A stretch of DNA of 64,000 nt from Roseococcus suduntuyensis (GCF_014196305.1 NZ_JACIDJ010000001.1:62001-126000); one strand, 5' to 3'. Positions 9,349 through 18,865 are shown, counted from the stretch's first letter. Made by a program: numbers and translations. Notes: generated by a model from the letters alone, not told the origin.

Positions 9349-11964
9349 ATGGCCCCGACAAAGCCACTTCTTGAGACGCGGCAAAAGGCCGGGGCCCCCG
9401 TCCCGCGCCGTTCCACGCGACTCTACCCCACCGTGGCGGCCATCGTGATCCTGTGCCTGCTGGGCGTCTGGGGCATCGTGACCTATCGCGGCCACACCGA
9501 GGCGCGGCGCGAGGCGGAACGCCTGACCGAAGCCGTCGCCGTCGCCCTGTCCGACCAGCTCACCCGCGCCATCCAGACCGTGGACCTCATGCTGCTGGAT
9601 GTGGCCGAGCGCCCGCGGGAACGGGTGGCCGCCGCGCTGGCTGGCGAACGCTCCAGCCTGCTGGGGGATCTCACGCAGCTTCGCGCGCTGGGCGTCACCG
9701 ACACGGGCGGCGTGGTGATCCACGCCACGACGGACCCGCTGGTGGGCGTGGACCTCGCCAACCGCGACTGGTTCCGCGTGCTGCGCTTCGGCGGGCAGCA
9801 GCTGCGCCTGGGCCCGCCCGAGGCCGGGCGCTTCCTGGCCGGCACCAACCCCCGCGCCATCGCGGAAAGCGGGCTGTGGTCCATCCCCCTCGCCCGCGCC
9901 ATCCGCACTCCCACGGGCGAGTTCGACGGCGCCGTGGTGGCGCTGCTGAACCCCGACTACCTGATCTCCATCTCGCAGCAATACGCCAGCGCCTTCGGCG
10001 TCACGGTGCGGCTGCACGCCTTCAACGGCGCGCTGCTGGTGCGCTCGGACGGGGCGCGGGAGGGCATCGGGACCATCCATCCCGGCGCCTGGCCCTTCCG
10101 CAACTTCCTGCCCCGGCGCGAGAGCGGCACCTACACCGGCGCCGACCAGGACGGGCTGGACATCATCGGCAGCTTCGCCGTGACGCGGCAGGGGTTGTTC
10201 GTGGTGGAGGTGGTCCGCCGCCAGGACGACGCCTTCGACGGCATCCGGGCGCTGAGCCTGCTGCTGCTGGTGGGCATCGGCGTGGCGGGGCTGGCCATCC
10301 TGGGCGCGCTGGCGCTGGTCATTCGTCAGGCGCAGGCGCTGGAGGCCCAGGGCCGCCGCCTGAAGGAAAGCGAGCGCCAGGCCCGCGCCGCATCCCGCGC
10401 CAAGGAGGACTTCCTGGCCAGCATGAGCCACGAGATCCGAACGCCCATGAACGGCGTGATCGGCATGACCGGCCTGCTGCTCGACACGCGCCTGGACCCC
10501 CTGCAGCGCCGCTATGGCGAGACCATCCAGAACTCGGCCGAGCACCTGCTGATGGTGCTGAACGACATCCTGGACCTGTCCAAGCTCGAAGCCGGCGCGG
10601 TGGAGCTGGAACGCGTGCCCTTCGACCTGGAACGCGAGATCGGCACCATCGTGGAACTCTTCGCCCCCCGCGCCGCCACCAAGGATGTGGAGCTGGTGGT
10701 GGCGCTGGACCCCTCCATGCCCGCCCAGGTGGTGGGGGACCCCGGGCGTTTCCGCCAGGTGCTGTTCAACCTGGTCGGCAATGCGGTGAAGTTCACCGAG
10801 CATGGCTGGATCGAGCTGGAGATCAGCGCCGAACGCCTGCGCGGCAAGCGCGAGTGGCTGCTGCGCTGCCATGTGCTGGACACCGGCATCGGCCTCGAAG
10901 CCCACCAGATCCCGCACCTGTTCGAGCGCTTCACCCAGGCCGATGCCTCCATCAACCGCAAATATGGCGGCACGGGGCTGGGGCTGGCCATCTGCAAGCG
11001 CCTCGCGGAGGAGATGGGCGGCAACATCGAGGCCGCCCCGCGCGATCCAACGCTGCCGCGCGGCGGCGGCAGCCGCTTCAGCTTCACGCTGCGCACCGGC
11101 GTCTCCGCCACCCCGGCCGAGCCGCCGCGCATCGATGGCCTCGTGGGGCTGCGCGTGCTGGTGGTGGATGACCTGGAGATCAACCGCGAAATCCTGGTGC
11201 GGCAACTGACCGCCATGGGGGCGCTGGCCATCGCGGTGCCCGATGCCACGAGCGCCATGCAGACCATCCTCGCCGCGGCGGAGGCCAACCAGTCCGTGCA
11301 GGCCATGGTGCTGGATGGGCAGTTGGGCGAGACCAACGGCCTCGACCTCGCACGCCATGTCCGCGCCACGCAGGGGCTGCCGCGCATGGCCATCCTGCTG
11401 TGCAGCTCGGGCGCGGACCTCGCGCGCGAACAGCCGCATGAGGGGCTGGTGGACGCCATGCTGCTGAAGCCCACCCTGCCCGCCCGGCTGCGCGACGCCC
11501 TGCAGCACGCCATGCGCGGGCCAGGGACGGCCGCACAGGCCCCCGCGCCCACGCCCGAACCCGCCGCCGAGATGCCGCGCCGCCATGTGCTGCTGGTCGA
11601 GGACAACCCGACCAACCAGATGGTCATGCGTGCGCTGCTGGGCAAAATGAACTGCGAGGTGGTGGTGGCGGGCGATGGCGATGAGGGTGTCACCATCGCC
11701 GAGGCCCATGCCTTCGACCTCATCCTCATGGATTTGCAGATGCCGGTGGTGGATGGGCTGGAAGCGACACGCCGCATCCGTGCCGGGGACGGGCCCAACA
11801 GGCGCGCCCCCATCATCGGCCTGACGGCGGCGGTGGGGCTGGTCTATGAACGGCAATGCCGCGCGGCCGGCATGGATGACTACCTGCCCAAGCCCGTGCA
11901 GCGCAGCGCCCTGCTGGAACGCCTGATGGCGGCGCCGCATGGCGCCATCGCGCCGGCAGGCTGA
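9349..11964 (+). CDS. Membrane hybrid sensor histidine kinase, two receiver domains
   Basis: An 871-residue hybrid kinase. Order: TM helix (about residues 22-42), periplasmic double-Cache-like sensor (about 45-300), TM helix (about 310-338), HisKA with phosphoacceptor His in [11 protein letters not shown] near 375, HATPase_c ([25 protein letters not shown]), REC1 (VVDD; putative acceptor Asp in VLDGQLG; LLKP) and REC2 (VEDN; acceptor Asp in [15 protein letters not shown]). REC1 matches the consensus less well than REC2 but keeps the acidic pocket and lysine. The ATG at 9349 is preferred over an in-frame ATG 51 bp upstream, which adds a tail with no role. No cognate output regulator is adjacent, so the output may be an unlinked phosphotransfer protein. 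Ends abutting the convergent gene at 11965. Confidence 0.88.
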   Translation: MAPTKPLLETRQKAGAPVPRRSTRLYPTVAAIVILCLLGVWGIVTYRGHTEARREAERLTEAVAVALSDQLTRAIQTVDLMLLDVAERPRERVAAALAGERSSLLGDLTQLRALGVTDTGGVVIHATTDPLVGVDLANRDWFRVLRFGGQQLRLGPPEAGRFLAGTNPRAIAESGLWSIPLARAIRTPTGEFDGAVVALLNPDYLISISQQYASAFGVTVRLHAFNGALLVRSDGAREGIGTIHPGAWPFRNFLPRRESGTYTGADQDGLDIIGSFAVTRQGLFVVEVVRRQDDAFDGIRALSLLLLVGIGVAGLAILGALALVIRQAQALEAQGRRLKESERQARAASRAKEDFLASMSHEIRTPMNGVIGMTGLLLDTRLDPLQRRYGETIQNSAEHLLMVLNDILDLSKLEAGAVELERVPFDLEREIGTIVELFAPRAATKDVELVVALDPSMPAQVVGDPGRFRQVLFNLVGNAVKFTEHGWIELEISAERLRGKREWLLRCHVLDTGIGLEAHQIPHLFERFTQADASINRKYGGTGLGLAICKRLAEEMGGNIEAAPRDPTLPRGGGSRFSFTLRTGVSATPAEPPRIDGLVGLRVLVVDDLEINREILVRQLTAMGALAIAVPDATSAMQTILAAAEANQSVQAMVLDGQLGETNGLDLARHVRATQGLPRMAILLCSSGADLAREQPHEGLVDAMLLKPTLPARLRDALQHAMRGPGTAAQAPAPTPEPAAEMPRRHVLLVEDNPTNQMVMRALLGKMNCEVVVAGDGDEGVTIAEAHAFDLILMDLQMPVVDGLEATRRIRAGDGPNRRAPIIGLTAAVGLVYERQCRAAGMDDYLPKPVQRSALLERLMAAPHGAIAPAG

Positions 11965-12543
11965 TCAACCCTCCCAGACCACCTCGCAGGCCAGGCCCGC
12001 GCGCAGCCAGAGCGTGGCGGGGCCGGGGCCCTGTGCCGCGGGGGCATGGGGCGGGCCCCAGCGCAGCGCGGCGCGCGGAAGGGGGCCGCGCAGGGCGCGC
12101 AGGCGGGGTTCGGGCAGCGTGTCCAGATAAGGCAGCGTGACCCAGGCGGCCTCGCCCGCCGCCAGGCGCAGCATCGGCCGCGCACCGCCCGCCCCCAGCG
12201 CCACCACCGCGCCATGGCCCAGGATGCGCGCGGCCTGCCAGGGCGGTTCGGGCGGCATGTCCCAGGCGCGCAGGGCGGGGCGGCCGTGTTGGTCCAGGGA
12301 CAGGGCGATGGGCGCGCCCTCGGCCCGCAGCGCCACGGGGCCGGAGGCCGCGCATTCCACCCAGCCCGCGCGCAGCAGCGCCCCGGGCAGGCGGGCGGCG
12401 CCCACCACCAGCGTGGAAAGGGGCGCGGGGCGCGACAGGTGCAGCGCGAGCGTGCCGGCCACCGGGGCGTCCAGTCGGAAGGGCGCCTCGCCCAGCCAGA
12501 AGCGGGCGGGGCCGGGCGGGCGATCCAGGATCAGGCGGCGCAT
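11965..12543 (-). CDS. Uncharacterised protein, 192 residues
   Basis: I do not recognise a family. The protein is rich in Ala, Leu, Arg and Pro, with an alternating hydrophobic pattern suggesting an all-beta fold (LALHLSRPAPLSTLVVGA, PIALSLDQHGRPALRAWD, MLRLAAGEAAWVTLPYLD). No signal peptide or TM segment. It is the last gene of the reverse operon and its start overlaps the glycosyltransferase stop by 13 bp, so it is probably real and translated with it. A role beside the glycosyltransferase is only a guess. Confidence 0.6.
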   Translation of the reverse strand: MRRLILDRPPGPARFWLGEAPFRLDAPVAGTLALHLSRPAPLSTLVVGAARLPGALLRAGWVECAASGPVALRAEGAPIALSLDQHGRPALRAWDMPPEPPWQAARILGHGAVVALGAGGARPMLRLAAGEAAWVTLPYLDTLPEPRLRALRGPLPRAALRWGPPHAPAAQGPGPATLWLRAGLACEVVWEG

Positions 12544-13607
12544 CGGGCGGCCTCGGCCTCGATCAGGCGGGCGGTGAGGGTGATCATGCCCGCCTCGTCG
12601 CAGGCCTCCGCCACCGCGCGTGCCGCTGCCACACGGGCGATGGTGCCCGCGCGGTCAGCCAGCAGGGCACGGAAGGCGGCGGCGATGGCATCGGCCTCGC
12701 GCGGGATGATGCGCGCCACGGCCTCGGGCGCCGGCCAGGCCTCCAGCGCGGCGCGGGTGGCGAGGATGGGGCAGCCGGCCCGCGCCGCCTCCAGCAGCAC
12801 CAGGGGCGCGCCCTCATGGCGCGAGGGCAGCACCAGCGCATCGGCCGAGGCCAGCAGCGCCGGCACATCGGCCACCTGCCCCAGCAGCCGCACCCCGGCG
12901 GCGGCGAGGGCGGGCGCGAAAGGCCCCTCGCCAGCCAGGACCAGCAGGCCCGGCGCCACCGCCCAGGACAAGGCGGGGGCCAGATGCGCGCCCTTGCGGT
13001 CATCGAGGCGCCCCACCTGCACCAGCAGCGGGACGCCCTCCGGCAGGTTGAAGCGGGCGCGGTCCGCCGCGGGGGAAGACGCGGGCGGCAGGCCGTTGGG
13101 CACCACGGCCACCTGGCCATGCGACAGGTCGAACAGCGCCTCCAGCCGCCGCGCGGCGGGTGCGGAGACGGCGGCCCAGCCCACGCGCAACCCGGCCACC
13201 AGCGCGGCCTCGGCCGGGGTGGAATTCCAGTCCACGCGGACCAGATGCGCCACGGCCAGGGTGGGCATGCGAACTTCCGACAGGACCCGCAGCGCGCCCA
13301 GCGCGGCATTGGGCAGGGGGCAGCAGACCAGCGCGGCCTCCGCCCCGCGCAAAAAGGGACGGAGCGCCTCGCCCTGCCGGGCCAGAGCCACGGCGAGCGG
13401 CGCGTCGGGGTCCATGTGCAGCGCGGCGGGGCGGCTGGCGCAGCCGGCCAGGGCCGCGCCCGCGGCGGCGAGCGTGGCCGGTTCGGCCACCACCAGCACC
13501 TCGACGCCCATCCGCGCCAGGCCGCGGGCCACCTGCAGGGTCTGTGCCTCCGCGCCGCCGAAGCCGGGCGATGGCACCACCACCAGCAGGCGGCGCAGCG
13601 CGATCAT
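12531..13607 (-). CDS. Group 1/family 4 glycosyltransferase
   Basis: GT-B fold retaining glycosyltransferase, 358 residues, probably adding a sugar to a lipid or cell-surface glycan. The N-terminal acceptor domain starts RLLVVVPSPGFGGAEAQTL, with the GGAE donor-phosphate loop. The C-terminal domain has VVPNGLPP, LVQVGRLDDRKGAHL and the GT4 EX7E-type block EGAPLVLLEAARAGCPIL near residue 285. Start at 13607 overlaps the rsmD stop (ATGA); the longer open frame upstream is shadow within rsmD. Placement after two rRNA-modification genes is likely organisational. Confidence 0.82.
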   Translation of the reverse strand: MIALRRLLVVVPSPGFGGAEAQTLQVARGLARMGVEVLVVAEPATLAAAGAALAGCASRPAALHMDPDAPLAVALARQGEALRPFLRGAEAALVCCPLPNAALGALRVLSEVRMPTLAVAHLVRVDWNSTPAEAALVAGLRVGWAAVSAPAARRLEALFDLSHGQVAVVPNGLPPASSPAADRARFNLPEGVPLLVQVGRLDDRKGAHLAPALSWAVAPGLLVLAGEGPFAPALAAAGVRLLGQVADVPALLASADALVLPSRHEGAPLVLLEAARAGCPILATRAALEAWPAPEAVARIIPREADAIAAAFRALLADRAGTIARVAAARAVAEACDEAGMITLTARLIEAEAARCAA

Positions 13608-14152
13608 CCGCCCAGGACCAGGAGCCGCGCCTTGCCATGGGCGCGTTCCGTCAGCACCGGGAAGCGGGTTTCCGGCGCGTCGTCCTTGGGGCCGAGCTCG
13701 GTGCAGATGATGGCGCCCGGCGCGAACCAGCCGGCCGCGTCCAGGGCATCCAGCGCGGGCTTCAGCAGGCCGGCGCCATAGGGCGGGTCCAGGAAGGCCA
13801 GGGTGCAGGGCGTCACGGCGCGCGGCGGCCTGGTGGCATCGGCCGCGAGCACCCGCGCCGTGGCACCCGCGCAGGCGGCGATATTGGCGCGCAGGGCGGA
13901 AAGCGCCGCGCGGTCCTTTTCCAGGAAGGTGGCCTCGGCCGCGCCGCGCGACAGCGCCTCCAGCCCATAGGCCCCGGTGCCGGCGAAGGCGTCCAGCACC
14001 ACGGCACCCTCCACCAGTTCGCGCCCCGCCCAGGGGGCATGCCAGAGCATGTCGAACAGTGCCTGCCGCGCGCGGATGGAGGTGGGGCGCGTTCCCAGCC
14101 CCTCCGGGGCCTGCAGCCGCCTGCCCTTCCAGGCGCCGGCGATGATGCGCAT
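13604..14152 (-). CDS. rsmD: 16S rRNA (guanine966-N2)-methyltransferase
   Basis: Methylates G966 of 16S rRNA in the small subunit. The 182-residue length is standard. Family signature at the start MRIIAGAWKGRRLQAPEG, then TRPTSIRARQALFDML, the AdoMet motif VLDAFAGTGAYGLEALSRGA near residue 50, and the catalytic FLDPPYGAGL near 118. Start overlaps the rluB stop as TGATG; its own stop overlaps the glycosyltransferase start. The rluB-rsmD pair is a familiar alphaproteobacterial arrangement. Confidence 0.93.
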   Translation of the reverse strand: MRIIAGAWKGRRLQAPEGLGTRPTSIRARQALFDMLWHAPWAGRELVEGAVVLDAFAGTGAYGLEALSRGAAEATFLEKDRAALSALRANIAACAGATARVLAADATRPPRAVTPCTLAFLDPPYGAGLLKPALDALDAAGWFAPGAIICTELGPKDDAPETRFPVLTERAHGKARLLVLGG

Positions 14153-14958
14153 CAGCGCTTGCGGGCCGGCGCCGCCAGCCCAAGCTGCTCGCGCACCACC
14201 TTCGGGTTCACCTCCTCCACCGCGCCACGCTCCATGGTGCCGAGCTGGAAGGGGCCATAGGCGACGCGGATGAGGCGCGAGACCTCCAGCCCCAGATAGG
14301 CCATGACGCGGCGGATTTCGCGGTTCTTGCCCTCCTGCAGGGCCACGGTCAGCCAGGCGTTGTCGCCCTTCTTGGAATCCAGCCCCGCCTCGATGGGCGC
14401 GTAGCGGATGCCCTCGATGGTGACGCCCTGGGCCAACGCCACCAGCGCCTTCTCGTTCACCAGGCCGAAGACCCGCACGCGGTACCGCCGCACCCAGCCA
14501 TTCGAGGGCAGCTCCAGCCGCCGCGCCAGCGCGCCGTCATTGGTGAGCAGCAGCAGCCCCTCGCTGTTGTAGTCGAGGCGGCCGATGGAGATGAGGCGCG
14601 GCAAATCCTCCGGCAGCTTCTCGAAGACGGTGGGGCGGCCTTCCGGGTCCTTGTGGGTGGTCATCAGCCCGGCGGGCTTGTGGTAGCGGAACAGCCGCGT
14701 GCGCTCCGGCTCGTTCACCGCCTGGCCGTCCACGGTGACGATGTCGTTGGGCTGGACGAAGGTGGCGGGCTGGGTGACAGGCTTGCCCTCCAGCGTCACG
14801 CGGCCCTCGGCGATGATCTTCTCCGCGTCGCGGCGCGAGGCCACGCCTGCGCGGGCCAGCCACTTCGCAATCCGCTCGCCTTCCGGCTTGGGGGTTGTTT
14901 CCCCCGGCCGATTCAGCCCTCCAGGCTTCGCCTTGCGGTCATCGGACGGGTCAGCCAC
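14152..14958 (-). CDS. rluB: 23S rRNA pseudouridine synthase, RluB/RsuA family
   Basis: Isomerises uridine to pseudouridine in rRNA. After a polar N-terminal tail (about 27 residues) comes an S4 RNA-binding domain (ERIAKWLARAGVASRRDAEKII), then the catalytic domain with the aspartate in ISIGRLDYNSEGLLLLTNDG near residue 125 and the family's RRYRVRVFG and EGKNREIRRVMAYLGLEVSRL blocks. 268 residues, normal length. RluB (U2605) is the likeliest assignment but RsuA-family paralogues share these motifs. It overlaps the upstream amidotransferase gene by 8 bp. Confidence 0.88.
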   Translation of the reverse strand: MADPSDDRKAKPGGLNRPGETTPKPEGERIAKWLARAGVASRRDAEKIIAEGRVTLEGKPVTQPATFVQPNDIVTVDGQAVNEPERTRLFRYHKPAGLMTTHKDPEGRPTVFEKLPEDLPRLISIGRLDYNSEGLLLLTNDGALARRLELPSNGWVRRYRVRVFGLVNEKALVALAQGVTIEGIRYAPIEAGLDSKKGDNAWLTVALQEGKNREIRRVMAYLGLEVSRLIRVAYGPFQLGTMERGAVEEVNPKVVREQLGLAAPARKR

Positions 14959-15673
14959 GGCACGCCTCCACGAAAGCCTTCAGGATCAACGGGTCGGCCG
15001 GGTCCACCGCGTATTCGGGGTGCCACTGCACCCCCAGGGCGAAGCGATGCGCGGGGGCCTCGATGCCCTCGATCAGCCCGTCCGGCGCACGGGCATTCAC
15101 CACCAGCCCTTCGCCCACCGACCGCACGGCCTGGTGGTGCGCGGAGTTCACCGCCATGCGCGCGCGGCCGGTGATGCGCGCCAGCAGCGTGCCGGGCGCG
15201 ACCTCCACCTCATGCCCCGGCTCGGTGCGCGGGTTGGGCTGTTCGTGCGCGATATCGGAGGGCGCCTCGTCCGGGATGTGCTGGTGCAGCGTGGCGCCGA
15301 GCGCCACCGCCAGAAGCTGCTGCCCGCCGCAGATGCCCAGCACCGGCATGTCCCGCGCCAGGGCGGCGCGCGTCGCGGCCAGTTCGAAATCGGTGCGGCC
15401 GGGCTTCAGCACCACCTTGGGGTGGGGGGCGAGGGGCGGGTTGCTCCAAATTGCCGGGTCCACGTCGAAGGCGCCGCCCGTCACCAGCAGCCCGTCCAGC
15501 GCGGCCAGGTAGTCCAGCGCCAGTTCGGGCGCATGGGGCAAGGCCACCGGCAGCCCGCCGGCCGCGATGACGGCGGAAAAATAATTCTGGCGCAGCGCAT
15601 ACCAGGGCAGCTTCGACCAGCCGCCGGCCGCCTCGCTGTCCAGGGTCAGGCCGATGAGGGGGCGTTTCTCCAT
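14951..15673 (-). CDS. Class I glutamine amidotransferase-like gamma-glutamyl hydrolase
   Basis: A 240-residue peptidase C26 protein of the PuuD/gamma-glutamyl-GABA hydrolase type. Nucleophile cysteine in VLGICGGQQLLAVALGA near residue 108; catalytic His-Glu in GVQWHPEYAV near 218; LVTGGAFDVDP and VNSAHHQAV are also family blocks. Start set at 15673 (MEKRPLIGLTLD); upstream residues in the longer frame have no family match. First gene of the operon, divergent from tadA with about 70 bp between. No other putrescine-pathway gene is adjacent, so the substrate stays open. Confidence 0.82.
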   Translation of the reverse strand: MEKRPLIGLTLDSEAAGGWSKLPWYALRQNYFSAVIAAGGLPVALPHAPELALDYLAALDGLLVTGGAFDVDPAIWSNPPLAPHPKVVLKPGRTDFELAATRAALARDMPVLGICGGQQLLAVALGATLHQHIPDEAPSDIAHEQPNPRTEPGHEVEVAPGTLLARITGRARMAVNSAHHQAVRSVGEGLVVNARAPDGLIEGIEAPAHRFALGVQWHPEYAVDPADPLILKAFVEACRG

Positions 15674-15744
15674 GCGCCCTTGTGACGCGGGGGCGCCGCC
15701 GGCCGCAAGTGGCGCGGCCACGACTTCTGCGGCACAAGCGCCGC

Positions 15745-16185
15745 ATGTCGCCCATGGAGATCGCGCTGGAAGAGGCCCGCGCCGCCGCCCGGCGCGGCGA
15801 GGTGCCGGTGGGCGCCGTCGTCACCGATGCCGCGGGCCAGGTGCTGTCCCGCGCCGGCAATGAGGTGGAGGCGCGGCACGACCCCTCGGCCCATGCGGAA
15901 ATCCTGGCCATGCGCGCCGCCGCCGCGCTCCGCGCCGACAAGCACCTGGAGGACGCCACGCTCTGGGTCACGCTGGAGCCCTGCGCCATGTGCGCCCAGG
16001 CGGCCAGCCTGTTCCGGGTGAAGCGCGTGGTCTTCGGCGCCTATGACCCCAAATCGGGCGGGGTGGAGCATGGCGCACGCGTCTTCGCCCACCGCCAATG
16101 CCACCACGCGCCGGAGGTGGTGGGCGGCGTGCGCGAGGCCGAGGCGGCGGCGCTGCTGCGCGAGTTCTTCGCGGCCAGGCGGTAG
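15745..16185 (+). CDS. tadA: tRNA-specific adenosine deaminase
   Basis: Deaminates wobble adenosine 34 to inosine in tRNA-Arg(ACG). Zinc site: HAEILAMRAA (His and catalytic Glu) near residue 50 and PCAMCAQA near 80, the TadA arrangement rather than cytidine deaminase. 146 residues from the ATG at 15745; a second ATG nine bases later is also possible. Divergent from the amidotransferase-rluB-rsmD operon, a common gene neighbourhood for tadA. Followed by two strong palindromes before the convergent WGxxGxxG gene. Confidence 0.92.
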   Translation: MSPMEIALEEARAAARRGEVPVGAVVTDAAGQVLSRAGNEVEARHDPSAHAEILAMRAAAALRADKHLEDATLWVTLEPCAMCAQAASLFRVKRVVFGAYDPKSGGVEHGARVFAHRQCHHAPEVVGGVREAEAAALLREFFAARR

Positions 16186-16205
16186 CCGCGAAGCTGGGGC
16201 GCGGT

Positions 16206-16289
16206 CCGCGACGGCGATATCGCCGTCGCGGTGAAGCGCCCCTTCAGCAAGGGCCGGACCAGCATTCGCCGGTCCGGATCATGGTCTAG
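16206..16289. repeat. Palindromic repeat pair between convergent genes
   Basis: 16206-16231 is a 26-bp perfect palindrome centred on gatatc. Next, ccggacc (16254-16260) pairs with ggtccgg (16271-16277). Bases 16274-16288, read on the minus strand, give tagaccatgatccgg, matching the arm of the hairpin at 21270 except at one position; its TAG is the stop codon of the convergent WGxxGxxG gene. May act as a two-way terminator. Confidence 0.65.
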
Positions 16290-16552
16290 CGCCGGGTATC
16301 GGGATGAATGGTGGCGTGGCGGTCGCGCCGCATGAAGAGCGGTGCCAGGCCAGCGAGCCCGATCAGGCCGAGCCAGCCCCAGTTGAACCCGTCGGTGCGC
16401 CCAACACCGGTGTAGGTTCCGCCCGTGCCGGGGATCGTGGTCATGCCGGGTGTCGTCGTGGCGGGCTGCGCGTGGACCGCCGTCGTCAGGACAGGTGCCG
16501 AAAGCAGGGCGGCCACGAGGGCCGCCTGGCAGACGCGGATGAATTTGGCCAT
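16286..16552 (-). CDS. Small secreted WGxxGxxG-type protein
   Basis: An 88-residue protein: signal peptide (residues 1-28, ending VHAQ), a Thr/Gly/Pro-rich linker, then FNWGWLGLIGLAGLAPLFM, a single hydrophobic helix that matches the WGxxGxxG family pattern, and a basic tail RRDRHATIHPDTRR. Such proteins resemble sorting-signal or small envelope proteins; function unknown. Start at 16552 follows a GGAGA site; the longer frame has no signal at its own N terminus. Its TAG stop lies in a palindromic repeat. Its leader (16553-16768) is unusually AT-rich. Confidence 0.7.
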   Translation of the reverse strand: MAKFIRVCQAALVAALLSAPVLTTAVHAQPATTTPGMTTIPGTGGTYTGVGRTDGFNWGWLGLIGLAGLAPLFMRRDRHATIHPDTRR

Positions 16553-16677
16553 GGAACATCTCCGTTTGATTTTGGTGTGGCAGGTGAACGCCACGTCACC
16601 ATGACCGTTGCAAAAAAACTCCCGTTCTGGCGCAGAATAATGCAGTAATAACTACGCCATGGACTTGGTCTCTCCAA

Positions 16678-16695
16678 ATTTTTTTGCAAAAAAAT
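16678..16695. promoter_or_regulatory. AT-rich leader with 18-bp A/T palindrome
   Basis: The 216 bp upstream of the WGxxGxxG gene (16553-16768) is much more AT-rich than the rest of the window. It contains a perfect 18-bp palindrome, seven T, GC, seven A with flanking A/T (16678-16695), and a second ttgcaaaaaaa copy at 16608-16618. Near the right end, cttggcggt and accgccaag (about 16728-16762) form a stem just after the isoaspartyl-peptidase stop. Likely holds the promoter of the small gene and the terminator of the upstream one. Confidence 0.5.
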
Positions 16696-16768
16696 GGGGG
16701 TCATTTCTGGATTATTGTCTCAGCAAGCTTGGCGGTTACAGGAGAAATAGTTACCGCCAAGCACCAGC

Positions 16769-17734
16769 TTATGCGGGCGGGACGGAACCGGCCGGCGCCT
16801 CCTCATGAATGGCGATGAAGGGCCGCCCGCCCGCGCGCCATGCGCCGCGATACATCCCCTCCGTGTTGAAGGGCAGCGCCGCGTGGCCCGCCGCGTCCAC
16901 CGCGATCAGCCCGCCACGCCCGCCCGCCGCTGGCACATCCGTGCCGATGACGCGCGCGCAGGCCTGTTCCAGCGTTTCGCCCAGATGGCGTATGCGGGCG
17001 CTGATCTCATGCGCGGCAGCGGCACGGATGAAGGCCTCGCCCGTGCCGGTGCAGGAGATGGCGACGGCCTGGTCCGCCCAGGTGCCGGCGCCGAAGACCG
17101 GGCAATCCCCCACGCGCCCCGGCCGCTTGTTGGTCATGCCGCCCGTGGAGGTCGCGGCCGCGAGCCGCCCCGCCGCATCGCGCGCCACGGCGCCCACCGT
17201 GCCCATGCGTGCGGGGGCCGGCACGTCATGGTCCAGCGCCACGCGGTCCTGCGCGCGGGCGGCCTCGAGCTGCGCCAGGCGGTGCTCGGTGCGGAAGTAG
17301 TCGGCCGGGGCCAGATCGAGCCCCGTGGCGGCGGCGAAGGCATCGGCGGCGGCGCCGGACAGCAGCACATGCCGCCCGCCCTCCAGCACCGCGCGCGCCG
17401 CGCGGATGGGGTTGCGCGGGCGCGTCACGCCGGTCACGGCGCCGGCCTTGCCCTCGCCCAGCATCAGCGCCGCGTCCATCTCGATGGTGCCGTCCGAGGT
17501 GAAGGTGCTGCCACGCCCGGCGTTGAACAGCGGGCAATCCTCCAGGGCGCGCACGGCCTCCACCACAGCATCCCCGGCCGTGCCGCCGGCGCGCAGCACG
17601 GTGGCCCCCGCCTCCAGCGCCGCCAGCAGCCCGGCGCGGTATTCGGCCTCCTTGCCACCGGTCAGCGCGGCGCGCGGAATGGTGCCCGCACCCCCGTGAA
17701 TGGCGAGCGTCCAGCCCGCCGCCTCCGTGTCCAT
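16769..17734 (-). CDS. Isoaspartyl peptidase / plant-type L-asparaginase (Ntn hydrolase)
   Basis: Hydrolyses isoaspartyl dipeptides and asparagine after self-cleavage into two subunits. The 321-residue precursor carries AIHGGAGTI near residue 11, NAGRGSTFTSDG near 71, and the autocleavage nucleophile Thr179 in RMGTVGAVARD, with the oxyanion block STGGMTNKRPGRVGD and CTGTGEAFIR after it. A perfect aggaggat ribosome site precedes the ATG at 17734, so upstream in-frame codons are excluded. In many bacteria such genes sit beside peptide transporters; here the neighbour is a divergent Bug receptor 127 bp away. Confidence 0.88.
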   Translation of the reverse strand: MDTEAAGWTLAIHGGAGTIPRAALTGGKEAEYRAGLLAALEAGATVLRAGGTAGDAVVEAVRALEDCPLFNAGRGSTFTSDGTIEMDAALMLGEGKAGAVTGVTRPRNPIRAARAVLEGGRHVLLSGAAADAFAAATGLDLAPADYFRTEHRLAQLEAARAQDRVALDHDVPAPARMGTVGAVARDAAGRLAAATSTGGMTNKRPGRVGDCPVFGAGTWADQAVAISCTGTGEAFIRAAAAHEISARIRHLGETLEQACARVIGTDVPAAGGRGGLIAVDAAGHAALPFNTEGMYRGAWRAGGRPFIAIHEEAPAGSVPPA

Positions 17735-17861
17735 CGTCGTATCCTCCTGCCGGCGCAGCATTCGCCGCGCGCGCCCGTGCTGCAAGCTGCTTGCCGCAAG
17801 CCGCTTGCGGGGCGCCCCGGTTCCGCCTATCCGCGAAACATCCGAGGGAAGGAAACCGCAC

Positions 17862-18839
17862 ATGAACCGCCGCGCTTTGCTGGCCGCACTTCCGGCCACC
17901 GCCGTCGCCACCGCCGCGACCGCCCCCTCCGCCATGGCACAGACCTGGCCCGCCCAGCCCGTCCGCGCCATCGTGCCCTTCGCCGCCGGCAGCGCCACCG
18001 ACATCCTGGGCCGCCTCTTCGCCGAGCGCATGCGCGACAACCTGGGCCAGCCGGTGGTGGTGGAGAACCGCGCCGGCGCCTCGGGCATGATCGGCGCCGA
18101 GGCCGTGGCCCGCTCCGCCCCCGATGGCTACACGGTGCTCTTCGGCACCAACTCCACGCAAGCCGCCGCCAACGCCCTGTTCCGCCGCGTGCCTTATGAC
18201 CAGGAGCGTGACTTCGCGCCGGTCTCGACGCTCGCCTCCATCCCGCTGCTGGTGGCGGTCGCCGCCAACTCCCCCTACCGCACCCTGCAGGACCTGATCG
18301 CCGCCGCGCGCGAGCGGCCGGAGAGCATCAGCTTCGCTTCCGCCTCCTCCTCGCAGCAGGTGGCGGCCGAGATGCTGGCCGCCATGGCCGGCGTGAAGAT
18401 GCTGAACGTGCCCTACCGCTCCTCGCCCAATGCGGTGCAGGATCTGATCGCGGGGCGGGTGAACCTGTTCGTGGCCGACCAGGCGGTGATCCTGCCCGGC
18501 GTGCAGGGCGGGCAGCTGCGGGTGCTGGGCATCACGACGCGCACGCGCTCGGCCCAGTTGCCCGACGTGGCGCCGGTGGCCGAGCAGGGCCTGCCGGACT
18601 ACGAGCTCTTCGCCTGGTTCGCGCTGATGGTGCCGGCGGCGACGCCCGCGCCGATCATCCAGCGGCTGAATGTGGCGGTGCGGCATGCGATGTCGGACAG
18701 CACCTTGCAGGAACGGCTCAGCAGCGGCTTCGGCATGGCGCTGCTGCCCTCCACCCCGGCGGAGGCCGCGGCCTTCATCCGCGCCGAGACCGCCAAGTGG
18801 AGCAACGCGATCCGCGCCGCGGGGATTGAACCGCAGTAA
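17862..18839 (+). CDS. Bug-family tripartite tricarboxylate transporter receptor
   Basis: Periplasmic solute-binding protein of the TctC/Bug family, 325 residues. Signal peptide about residues 1-25 (RRALLAALPATAVATA...AMA). Family blocks: PAQPVRAIVPFAAGSATDILGR, VVVENRAGASGMIGAEAVARSAPDGYT, LNVPYRSSPNAVQDLIAGRVNLF and the C-terminal WSNAIRAAGIEPQ. No membrane subunits (TctA/TctB) are nearby, as is usual for orphan Bug proteins. Good ribosome site (gagggaagg). Followed by a clear rho-independent terminator. Divergent from the isoaspartyl peptidase gene, which hints at but does not show a shared regulon. Confidence 0.88.
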   Translation: MNRRALLAALPATAVATAATAPSAMAQTWPAQPVRAIVPFAAGSATDILGRLFAERMRDNLGQPVVVENRAGASGMIGAEAVARSAPDGYTVLFGTNSTQAAANALFRRVPYDQERDFAPVSTLASIPLLVAVAANSPYRTLQDLIAAARERPESISFASASSSQQVAAEMLAAMAGVKMLNVPYRSSPNAVQDLIAGRVNLFVADQAVILPGVQGGQLRVLGITTRTRSAQLPDVAPVAEQGLPDYELFAWFALMVPAATPAPIIQRLNVAVRHAMSDSTLQERLSSGFGMALLPSTPAEAAAFIRAETAKWSNAIRAAGIEPQ

Positions 18840-18865
18840 CGCCCTGCCACCGCCGGAGCCTTCGG

